Shown: positions 1 through 10,700 of the stretch, in pieces
Layout: the number at the start of each line of letters is the position of its first letter
How positions within the stretch are numbered: the first letter of the stretch is position 1
Assembly: GCA_905178155.1 (NCBI GenBank)
Contig: CAJINV010000005.1
Coordinates: forward strand, 8,922,825-8,957,317
Source of the DNA: Amoebophrya sp. A120
Lineage: Eukaryota > Sar > Dinophyceae > Syndiniales > Amoebophryaceae
Reading direction: 5' to 3'
DNA: 34,493 nt
Notes under the pieces: generated by a model
The model's database searches: none
The model's input: the letters and a program-made list of their open reading frames with translations, nothing else
Told to the model about the DNA's origin: nothing
Translations under genes and position numbers: made by a program

Positions 1-663
1 CAGAGGGACTGGCTCCTGGTGGTCCTTGGTTCTTTTTGAAGGCCACATTATTTTTTTCCTCATACAACCGTACCTCCGGGTGTTGTGCTGTTGCCTTTTC
101 TCCTCCTCCTCCGCGTGAGGTCACGCTGCTGTCCCCTTCCAGTATCCCGCGAAAAAGCGTCCCCAGCTCGTAGTTGTCATGCAAATCTGCATGCGTAAAA
201 TGTTTCTCATGCGGAGCCCCATGCGAGTCATTTTCTAGTCGTTTTTTGGAATTTGTGACGCTTCGATCGGCATAGTGTGCTGAATCTGTGACGCTGCTGA
301 GCTAACTAGTACACAGGACTACACTACGAGGCCAGACCTGTCATGCGCAACAACCAAAGCTCGCCGATTTGTCTAGCAGATTTCCCTTCTTGACTCTGGA
401 GTGAGTACGTTTTCCTTCAGGATATCCAGAAAAAAATTGTTCGCGTTTGATAAGCTGTCCTGGTCGTCAAAGTCCTCGTCTAGCCTCGGCAGGGCAAACC
501 GTTCCAACGGCGAAGCCCGCTTGTTCGGCTCGAATTTCTTGGATTTTTTCCCGAAAATAAACGAGGTTCTGCCCGAGGAGGAGGAGTGGGAAGTCGTCGA
601 AGAGGAGGTGTTGGATGTCGATTGGTTGTGGGAGGAAGGGTTGGTGGACGAGGAGCCGACCAT
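1..663 (-). CDS. Hypothetical Ser/Asn-rich protein, N-terminal part (runs off left edge)
   Basis: Two exons are visible: 663-425 and 137-1, separated by a family-B introner at 143-424 with a TSD at 138-142 and 425-429. The chosen start reads MVGSSSTNPSS. An upstream in-frame ATG at 711 would add 16 residues and cannot be excluded. Residues 1-45 are Ser/Thr/Asn-rich low complexity, followed by a basic patch (FGKKSKKFEPNKR) and an acidic stretch (RLDEDFDDQD). Removing the introner plus one TSD copy joins F-F-L-E-G-D in frame, and exon 2 stays open to position 1 (ending KKNQGPPGASPS). No domain is recognised. The coding call is supported by the clean introner junction and the open second exon. 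The function is unknown. Confidence 0.6.
143..424. mobile_element. Introner element, family B (intron of the left-edge gene)
   Basis: The ends form an imperfect inverted repeat: TATCCCGCGAAAAAGCGTCC on the left pairs with the segment ending CGTTTTCCTTCAGGATA. The target duplication TCCAG lies at 138-142 and 425-429. Family B is defined by the CCCC...CAGAGT/ACTCTGGGG terminal core. Its body is the reverse complement of the copy at 10655-10933. Confidence 0.85.
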
Positions 664-1702
664 CTTGCGAAATTCTTGGGTGAGTGTAGTTTTGTGGAGA
701 AGGAAAATCAACTTTGTTGCACTTGCAGCAACCTACGCATGCTAGAAAAGAGCAGACTCAGTTCTCGTCGCAGGTCGTGAGCCAAGTGCTCCTGCTGTGC
801 GCTCGTTCACCTCGCTTTACGTTCTTGTGCCACTCAAATGAAAGTTTTCGTTTTACTTCCACAGCATCTCTCTCCTCCAAGAAAGATTGTGCCTCACCGG
901 TCCAGACCAGACACTCACTTCGTGCCTTCGTGTTGAAGAAGGAAAACAGAATGAAAAAGCATACTGAGTAAATACCAATGTCGTGAATATGTTTCGACAT
1001 TCCTCAATAGATAAGCATGCATTCGGCAGGAGGAATAGCAACGAGCGTTCTGGACAAGACCAATAGCTGCGAACGCATCGCCTCATCTACGAAAAGGTCT
1101 TGCCGTTGAACTACCGATACGGGTACGAACATTCCGTCTACGAATGTTGTGACGAGGCATAGGGTGGTCTGTTTTTTTTCCTTAGTCAGGGCTTCAATAG
1201 GATGAGCTTAGTGTTGTTGTCGTCATGGTCGTTTTTCGTTTTTTTTTTTTCCCTTCGTCTTCCGAATAAAAATGTCGTCTTCGCTTTATGTTTGAAGACC
1301 TTGAGCAGGAAGTCTGGTGCTGTTCTATCACCATGCTCGTCGTCCAAAAAAATCAGTAGATAGTTGTCCAACAGATTCAACATCAAGAGATCCAACACAT
1401 GGCTTCTGTAGTTCTGAGCGATTTCAAGAAGCAAAATTTAACTTCTGACTTTTCACTTATCACACACCAGGAGCTACTTTAGGACAAGGGCGACAAGTTC
1501 TTTGCCTTGTGCTCCTCGTCGCTTTAAAAAGACTAAATGGACAGCTCCTTCGATAGAGCAGCAGACGACCGGAAGGAGATCAGCGTAGTATGTAGCAAAG
1601 CATCACAAGAACACTTTCTTCTCACCAACACAAGAAGCGACGTCGTTCTGTAGCAAACTATCTAAACCATGATAGTGCTGTACAACTATATCCCTTGATA
1701 AT
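664..1702. other. Intergenic spacer, no supported gene
   Basis: This is about 1 kb between the start of the left-edge gene and the stop of the kinase gene. It holds T-rich runs (around 1233-1250) and only short ORFs with no recognisable motif. It should contain the kinase 3' UTR and the promoter or trans-splice region of the left-edge gene. No signal could be assigned. Confidence 0.5.
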
Positions 1703-4700
1703 TCAAGTTGTACTTTTTTTCGTGGATCTCCGCTTCTTGCCCGCCGGCTCGCTTGTGGTTTCCTTCGAAGTATTCGATGTCCCCGCGGTGAGATTCTCCT
1801 TTTCCTTCGACGCATTTCTCGTCCGTTTCGACGACGTGTTTTTCTTGGCAGCACCCATTCCCGCGTTGATGCGCGTATTTTGCACCAAGAACCCGTCCTC
1901 CTCCTCCTCTTCCTCTTCCATGTTGTTCTCGTCAATCGTCGGCAGTGCCAGCGCCTGCCGCGCATTCCGCCGTTTCGCCGCAGGCGTGGCTTTTCTTGGT
2001 GGTTCGTTTTTACTGCAATTATTTCCAAGCGCATTTTTCTTCGCTGTTGGCGTGAGTGGTGCGATGTCCTCTAGCAATTCCTGGGATGCGTTACTATGCT
2101 CCAAATTTGGCGTGAACCCGGTGTTCTTCCCGGAGGTGAGGGACGCGATCTTGTTGAAATTCAATTGCGGGGACGTCGGTCGAAGAACTAACAACTCCCG
2201 ACTGTTGTTGACCACGGAAAAATTGCTGTTTTGGGAGAATTCCGACGGCGATTCGGCGAAGGGGTTGGATTTTGTGCTGTTGTAGGGATAGTTGTTGTTA
2301 TCGGAAGAGGACCCGGAGGAGTCGTTTTGACCACTACTTCCCGTCACCTTATTCGTCAACTTCTGCCACAAACTCGGCTTAGAACCGTTCTTGTATATTC
2401 CCGTTGTTCCGCTGGAAGAGCTGCTGGACGCTCCTCCTGCTGCGCTCTGCCCTCCCGCCGCGCTCATCGAGGCCATAGGGGAAATCCGGGAAAACAGACT
2501 ACCCATCACCCCGCCTGCTGAACTGGAACTCGACCCGCTAGTTGTGCTCCCGTTCCCCGGTCCCGCTGGGTTGACGTGGTTCGGTAAATTGTCTAAGACC
2601 GAAGTGTATGCACTGCAAAAGTATCGTAGACTAGTTCTAGTATAAATCGCATGACAAATTTCCTCACCATGATGACACATGAAATTTGCAATGCGGGTTT
2701 GACTTGAGAAGGAAATTTGTAATGCATGATTGTGATTCTTAGTACTAGTACGACACTTTTGCAATGCATAAAGTATCTGGTTCGCCGGAGAAGGATTGGA
2801 GCAGCCCAAGCGCGTCTTCACTTATCGACTTGGAATGCTTGTTCAGAAACGGATTCACGCCCGCCAACGTCCCCGACCCGGACACTCGTTGTTCTATCCT
2901 GTGTAAAAACATCCCCACCCCAGAGTTGTCATGCAGATTTGCAATGACAGAACCATTTGTGATGCGCATCCCCATGATAGGCATTGCCGATCGTGTTTTG
3001 GAACTTGTAATGCTGTAAACAGGATAAGCCGATGGATTTGTAATGCGACTTCCCTTGCTAAACTGCACTACGCTAGAGCCTTCGACCTGTAATGCATGAT
3101 TCCAAAACCTTCGAGGTTTGTGTTGCAAAATCCCCATCTTGACTCTGGGGTGCGGACGTTTTTCTTCAGGATATGCTCCTGCAGCATCTTCACCGTCTCC
3201 TCGTCTTCCTTCTTCGATTGCAGTGTCAGTTCAAACAGGTGCTCGCGGATTTTCATGCCACGTTCGGCTTCCGTTTCCAGTTTGGAAATGTCCTCCAAAA
3301 ACGTTTCCGTGACGGTTTTCTGGTTCATCTTTTTCGGCATGTGGATCTTGCCCGCCAGCTTGCACACCCGGGAATTCTTCAGCACGTCCGCGAGTTCCTG
3401 GGCGGTTATTCGTTCCGCGGGGTAAAATTGGAGGCATTTTTTGATGATATCCTCGAGTAAAAACTGCTTCATGCTGCTGTCCCACGGGCCCTGTTGCGGC
3501 ATCTTGCCATGGTGGGGCTGATCGCTGTTGTCCAGCTCCTATGAAAGTGCACAATTTCCCCTCCCCCTTTTTGTCATGCAAAACCCCCAATCCACTGTGT
3601 TCCTCTTGGCACTCTGTGCATGGCAAGTTCTGGTAGCCCAAATAGCACTACACTCTAGTGTAAATTTGTCATGCAGAACCGGCATTCTTGCTGATGCTTG
3701 TATTGCCGCTCATGCTTTACAAATGAGGGGGAGGGGGAGTTGTGCACTGTCATAGTTCCCCCGAGTCCGCGATGTTGCTGCTATCAGCAAACAGCTGGTC
3801 CGGGCTAGAATATGCATTGCAAATATCTCTGCGTCTGGAAACTTGTGATGCGAGTCAGTCAAGAATAAGTGCACTGTAAAGCACCGCTAAGCATGACAAG
3901 TTTTTTCGTGTTTCTGTGCTGCGTATTCCGCATGAGAAATGTCGTTTTTGCATGACAGACAAGAGGAGGTCTTCGTGGCCACGCAATACAGAGTTCTGAG
4001 TCATGCCAAACTAGCATGAGAAGTCTCGCAATCTTCCAGACCCAGACATATTTGCATTCGATATAGAAGCGGCGTCGTCGATGTTGGAAACGGAGGAGTT
4101 AGTGAGGGACTGTTTTTTGTCGTTTCTCGTGGTGGACTTGCTGCTCTGTTTATTCGTCTTCTCGTTCGCAGGCGCACAGAGGTTGTCCAGCTGCTTCTCC
4201 AACGCCACCCACTTCTTTTTCACCCAACTCGCCTCCTGCGTCGCCAACTGCTGGATGTTGTGCACGCCGTAGGTGATTCTTTTCCGGCCGAGTTTCGTCT
4301 TAAACGCCGTTCGGTTTATCGAGTACTGTCTCGCGAGGATCAAGTGATACGGGTTGGTTTCCGCGAACATCGAGCTCGACTCGTTGTTGCACACCAGCAT
4401 CTCGTAGAACACGCACCCCAGCGCCCAGATGTCGACGGGGAAGGAGTAGGACTCCGTGGTTTCCATGATGAGTTCCGGTGCCAGGTAGGACTTGGTCGAG
4501 CACTCCCGTCCCCCCGTCATGTGCTTCTTCGTCGACCTGGCCATGCCCAAGTCCGCGATGATGGCGTTTTGGTTCTTCGCATCGTAAAAAATGTTTTCCC
4601 GCTTGATGTCGCGGTGGAGGACCTGATAATTTTTATTTTTTTTTTAAAAATACAAATCACAAAAATAACGCAGCGAAATATCACATAGACAACTTCAGAT

Positions 4701-7700
4701 CGGAAAAGGAAATGATCCAGGCTCGTCGTCCTTGTTCTATCGCGGCATCGTATTCGTGGTTCGTAAGTGCCATCTGACCCCTTCGCCTTTCGGCTCCAGA
4801 CTGCTTGCCCCTTCTCGTCGCGACATGCTACAGTTGTTCACATGGTCAGCAGGCGGTGAGTCACACCACCGAGTTGCCTTCAATCTCGCTGTGCAAGAGA
4901 GTCGACAACTGTAGTGATGCAACAGCACAGGCGCTGCATTGCTCTTCCTTTTTTCGGTGGTGATTCTGTACCTGATCCGAGTGGCCCACTGCCCCGCCCC
5001 TCACGCCTAAAAAACTAAGCCTAAAGGTCGGGAAATCTCGAATCACAATTGCGTGAGTTTTGAAGAAGCAACTTTTGGGATCCTGTTTTGCCATGACATG
5101 CATGACTGGGCGCAGCGCGATGTTGATGGTCCTACTGGGCTCTTTTTGGAAGAATTGCTACAGGAGGAAGGCAGAGAAGGGGGTAGTTGCTGACTTGTAT
5201 TTTCACTTCGAGTCCGGCTCGAAAAAGTAAACGCATGATGAGAATATTCAGAAACTACCCCCAAGCAAGCCCTCTGAGATGCACGGCTGCGCTTTTTACG
5301 TAGCAGCAAGCCTTTCCCCTTCCCCCTGCAGTATGCTTCTTTGTTGCTTTTTAATTCTTGTCAAAAATGCTCTTTGGTATTGTCGGCGTGGGTTTGGAGA
5401 CAGTGTGGCAGCGTGACTCCTGAGACCTTAGAGGGGTGAGGCAACATCAACCCTCCTACACAGTCGAGCATGAGTGAGAACTTCAACACCGCAGCAACTC
5501 AAGGAAGGGAGCAGAAGCCGGGCGAAGAAATTCACACCCGAACTTTAGGTCTCCTGTTTTTTTTTTTTGAAAAAATGTTTTCCCGCTTGATGTCGCGGTG
5601 GAGGACCTGATAAAAATTTGCATGATTTGTTTTAAAATGCGTGCGCCGTTTTTTCTGGTAAAGTGAAAGTAATATGAGGTCTCTGTAATGCGAAAATGAG
5701 GTTGAGAAATCACGACCTGTCATGCATAAGAGTCTGTCCAACAAAAGCCGAGACGTTACCCAGGTAACGTCGACGAAATTATGCATGCATGCCCACCCAC
5801 CCCCCCGTTACTCGGCCCACGCCAAGAGGGAATTCATATAGTCGAGTAGCAGCGCGGGTAGGCGGTGTACGGCTCGGCCCCACCAATGCAAAACGCTGAC
5901 AAACAATCGCTGCGCGCCCTGTCGTGTGGCAGGCGCTATTCTGTTCGGGCCAGGCCAATATTGATACGCGCTGCGAATTCCTTTTCGTATCGGGCGCACG
6001 AAGCGCGACACCAAAAAAATTTGGCGCGCTGCGCGCGCTTTCGTATTTCCCTGCCCTGCCGCTGCGTTGCGGGTGGCGCAAGTTTTTACTCAAGTGGCGC
6101 CGCGCGTCGGAGGCTGTGCAATTTTTCACTTCGCGCTGCGCGCGCCGTCACGTTTTCAATTCCCTTGCGGGCGATGCGGCTCTGCTGCAATTTCTCAGCA
6201 CAAAAGGGGGGCTTCCTGACTTGCCCCTGCGCGAGCCCGCGCCGCGCGCCCTCATATTAGTTAGCTTCGCCGCGAGGCGCAGCAGGGCGAGCCCCCCTCG
6301 CCCCAGTTCCTTTCGAATATTTTCCACGCGCTGCGCGCGCCCTCGTAAAAAATGTTTTCCCGCTTGATGTCGCGGTGGAGGACCTGATAATTTATTTGGG
6401 ACGTCCAAGGAATCAAGTTGGTCAAATTGTTGGAATCAAGTTGGTCACTGGAATCAAGTTAAATGGACTCAAGTTGGATCCTGGAATCAAGTTGACTGGA
6501 ATCAAGTTGGGTCCTGGAATCCCGTTGCGTGGAATCAAGTTGATCCCGGGAATCCCGTTACGTGAAATCGCGTTGCGTGTCCCGTTTCCGCCAGAAGCAA
6601 AAGCACTGCGCGGGTCCCGTTACTTCCGCTGCCAAACGTTATTCACCATGCACGCGCGTGGCGAAAGCTCTCATAGATGCATGCGCGGTGGGTAAAGATC
6701 TCAGAGATCCCCCCGGGGCGGCAGGCATCTGCTCCCCCGAAGCGAAAGAAATTGCAGCCCTGCCGGCACCAACGAGCGGAATTGAATTCCTGGCTTCATC
6801 ACGGAGGACAAAACCCCGGGTCTCCCCAGAAGGGAAAGTTCCACGCTTCGGGACCCCCGCCTACCTTTACCGAAGGCCGGCCCGCCTTCCGACGGGCCAT
6901 ACATGTTCCGGGCCCCCGGGGCCGGCGTGGATGTGACGAGGCCCGGGGATACAAAAGAAAAAACCTGGGCCGGGCCCCCGGCGCAAAAGCTGTAAGTATA
7001 CGCACGCAGCCCAAACGGCAACTTTGCGCGCTTCGAAACCGAATCCCAAACGCCTCGGCGAGCCCGGGCACAGAAAAACCCCGAACAACCCACGTCGCGC
7101 AGGAGGTGTAAATAAGCTCGGGCCATTCAATCCCGAGAGCCAATCAAGCTGCGGACCTTCCGCCGGGGAGCGACCCGCCAGAGCTTCCGAAGGCGAGACA
7201 TCCGGGGCTGCCGAAGCCAAAGAAGCTTCGGAGCCTCCGAAGGTGAAAGCTTCGGCGCTTCCGAAGCTAAACGCCCCGGATCCCCCCAAGGCGATGAAGC
7301 GGGCGAAGTTGGCAAATGCCAAACACCTGAGGCAAAGCCTCGGCCCCTTAGTGCTGCAGGCGGAATAAACCCCGGACATCGGGAAGACAAGACGGAACTC
7401 CCTGAGAGGAGAACCGTGCCAATCCCCAAAGAGACCTTCCGAAAGAGGCGAAATAGAATCCCCGGAGAGAACTGCCGAAGGACAAGGAAGGCGAAATGGA
7501 GGCCCCCGAGACACCTTCCACAGGAGGGCGAAATGGAGTCCCCTGAGACCGCAGGAACGCGAAACGGAATCCCCCGAGACTGACAGACACCATCCCGAGG
7601 AAGGCGAAGTGGAAACAGAATCCCGAAAGCAATGCCATTGCCTTCCCTCGCAAGATCCATCCGTCCCTCTCAATGGGTCTCCCGAGAGGAGGCGAAACGG

Positions 7701-10700
7701 GCATGGAACTCCGAGAGGAACGGATGGATCTTCCGAGGGAAGGCGAAATGAAGACGGAATCCCCAGAGACACACACCTTCCGAACGCAGGAGACACAAAT
7801 GGAATCTCGGGAACTTCGGAAGGCGAAAGCCCCGACAACTTTCGAAAGAGGGCCGTAAAACAACCTGGGCGCGCAAAGCTTAGCTCTAACATTATTTGCC
7901 ACTTCTCTATCGACCAGAGGAAGAAAAGCCATACATGTTTGATAATCGTGGCCGCGTTTGAAAAAAAAAAATATTTTCCCGCTTGATGTCGCGGTGGAGG
8001 ACCTGATAATTCGCATGATTTGTTTTCAAATGCGGGCGTCGTTCTTGTGGTAAAGTGAAAGCACTATGAGGCTCTTTGTCATGCGAAAATGAGGTTGTGA
8101 AATCAACTGGCGTCATGCATAATTATAATAATAGTGAAACGACTTTGCCCTCCCCCTTTGCTATAATCTATAGGAGGCACTTAGAAAAATAATTCTAAAC
8201 GAATGTGCTTAGAAGGTCTCGTCTAGAAGCTTCGCGTAACAGATTGAACGCGTTCCCGTTATCTGTACCCCGTACCGTCGTGCAAAATGTTACGCTGCAC
8301 GCTCTGGCGAGCAGCAGAGCAAAGCCACGCATCAACTTCAGTGTGATTTTGCTAGAGAAAGCGTGAAAATGATGGCCAAGAGCTCCCTGGCCATCCCCTT
8401 GCCTTCGCTCGGGCAAAAGTTTTCCAAGGGGGGCATGCCCAGTCTGTCAGGCAAAAGCGGCGGCCGCGAGCTCCGGGGCCAAAAGCATCACTTACCGGCC
8501 GGGCAAAATTGATGGCCAAAAGCCCCTCCTGGGCCATCACTTTCCGGTCGGGCAGAGTGATCCCTGGCCGTCCCTTTCCGGCCGGCAAAAGTGATGGCCA
8601 AAAATTCCACGGCCAGCCACCAACTTTCGCTCGGGCAAAAGTGATGGCCAAGAAGAGCTCCCTGGCCATCGCTTTTGGCCATCACTTCCCGGTCGGGCAA
8701 AAGAAAGTGATGGCAGAGAGGCCCTTGGCCATCACTTCCCGGGCGGGCAAAAGCGACGGCACGGCCAGGACCTCCTTGGCCATGCATGTGTCGGTCGCTT
8801 TTCGCTCGGGCAAAAGTGTTTCCGGTTCGTCGGGCGAAAGTGATGGCCTGGAGCCACTTGGCCATCACTCTGCACGGGCAAAAGTGATGGCCGATAGCTC
8901 CCCGGCCGCCACTTTTCGCTCGGACGGACAGCCGGGCAGCCAGGCAAAGTGATGGCCAGGAGCCCCTTGGATGGGTGGCCATCACTTTCGGCGGCTATCA
9001 TTTTCGTTCCGATCGGGCAAAAGTGACGGGCAGAAGTTCCTCGGCCATCAGCATCGCCGTCCGATCGGTTCGGGCAAGTGAAAAAGTGGCGGCCGATAAA
9101 AAATGTTTTCCCGCTTGATGTCGCGGTGGAGGACCTGATAATTTGCATGATTTTCTGTAAAATGCGTGCAAAGTGAAAGTACTTGAGGTTCTTTGTCATG
9201 CGAAAATGAGGTTGTGAATAAATCAACTGCCATGCATAGAGTTACAATGTATATTACCTTGTGCCGGTGCATCCACAGCAGCCCAGACACGCAATCCCGC
9301 ATAATCGAGCAGAACTGTTTTTCGTTCCGAATAATGCCCATCATGTCAATCGACCCCGGTGTGTAAAGCGGCATCACGATGTAAAAGCACTTTAGATTCT
9401 TCTTCAGTGCCTCCTGCGTCTTCGAGTTGATCGGCTTCAATTGCTGTTCTACTTTATCCGCCGCTGTGACCGCGGGGGATTTCATTTTACTCTTCTTGTT
9501 GTTCCCCTCTTCTGTTATTTTCGCCTGCTTGCTGGGTTTTGAAATAACGGGCTGATCCTCCTCCTCCTCTCTTGCAATCTCGATGTTTATCATTTGTAAA
9601 AACGTCCCCACTCCAGAGTCAAGATGGGGATTTTGCAACACAAACCTTAAAGTTTTGGGAGCCACGCATGACAAGTTGCAGGCTGTGATATAATGCAGTT
9701 TAGCAAGAGAAGCCGCATAAGAAATCCAGCTCCTTATCCTGTTCACAGCATTACAAGTTCCAAAACACGATGGGAAATGCCTCTCGTGGGGATGCGCATT
9801 ACAAATGCTCAGCTCTTGTGCTTGCAGATCTGCATGACAACTCTGGGCTGGGGATGTTTTTGCACAGGATAATGTTCTGCGCCTCTTTGTTCATGTAGAT
9901 GGACACAATGGGCGTGATGTTTGGGTGCGGAAGGTGCTTCATGAAGTGGATCTCGCGGAGCAGGCGGATGTTGTCCTCCCAGTCGTTATCGAACGCTTTT
10001 TCATGCGGGAGGGAGACCTGATAGAGTTCATTAGACGAATTTGTGAAGCAAATATCCTCGTATGTGAGGACTTCCCAGCAGTCCAACTTCCACAAAAGTC
10101 GCTTTATGCATGCTCAAACCCGCCAGTTCTGCCTCAGTTCTCATCTGCAGCACAAACAAAACACTATACCTTCTTCACCGCGATCTGGTCGCAGCCATGG
10201 TACCGCTTCGGGTTTAACACTCGGCACTTACACACCACCCCGTATCCTCCTTCCGATAAATACTGTGCCCGGTCCGTTTCCGGTGGCACCTCGAAGTATC
10301 AAATGTAAAAGTGTCTGGCTCTGGAAGATTCTGACACTTGTCATGCACGTTTTGCATGAGCCATGATGTCTGTGATGCATACCATAGCAATACAGATTTT
10401 TTGAGGACTTCTTGATGCCTATTCCGAATGACAAATGCCTTCTCAGCGTAGCAAAAATTGCATTCCCTTTGGTACTCATGCAATACAGATTTTTCTGGAA
10501 TCCCAATGCAGCATCACAAGTTCGGATTCTTCCAGACCCAGACATTTTTACATTTGATACGAAGGTAGCGCCGTTGAGGATGGCTTCGTGGCAGGCGAGG
10601 GAGGAGCTGACGGGGTTCAATTTTTCGTCCACCACACCCGCGGCAATGGCGTTTTATGGTGAGCAAAGACGTCCTCCCCCCAGAGTCAAGATCGGAAACC

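Larger units (their letters stand above)
4623..9257 (-). other. 4.6-kb GT-AG intron of the kinase gene
   Basis: On the minus strand the donor is AAG|GTAATATAC at 9257. The acceptor that gives a full-length kinase is TTATCAG|GTC at 4623. The intron is phase 0, between HRHK and VLHRD. Every other GT-AG intron in the window is 150-320 bp, so this one is about 15-30 times longer. It contains four additional acceptor-plus-exon copies and three GC-rich or minisatellite blocks. Positions 4630-5574 are unique sequence of ordinary composition with no gene seen. Confidence 0.75.

Noticed and set aside
1186-1434. 82-codon minus-strand open frame with a Leu-rich start and Lys-rich end
   Set aside because: It lies in the spacer, has no recognisable motif, no introner and no partner exon, so evidence is insufficient.
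6867-7892. 341-codon minus-strand open frame
   Set aside because: It lies wholly inside the kinase intron in a degenerate GC-rich repeat. Its translation only echoes the repeat and other frames are open as well.
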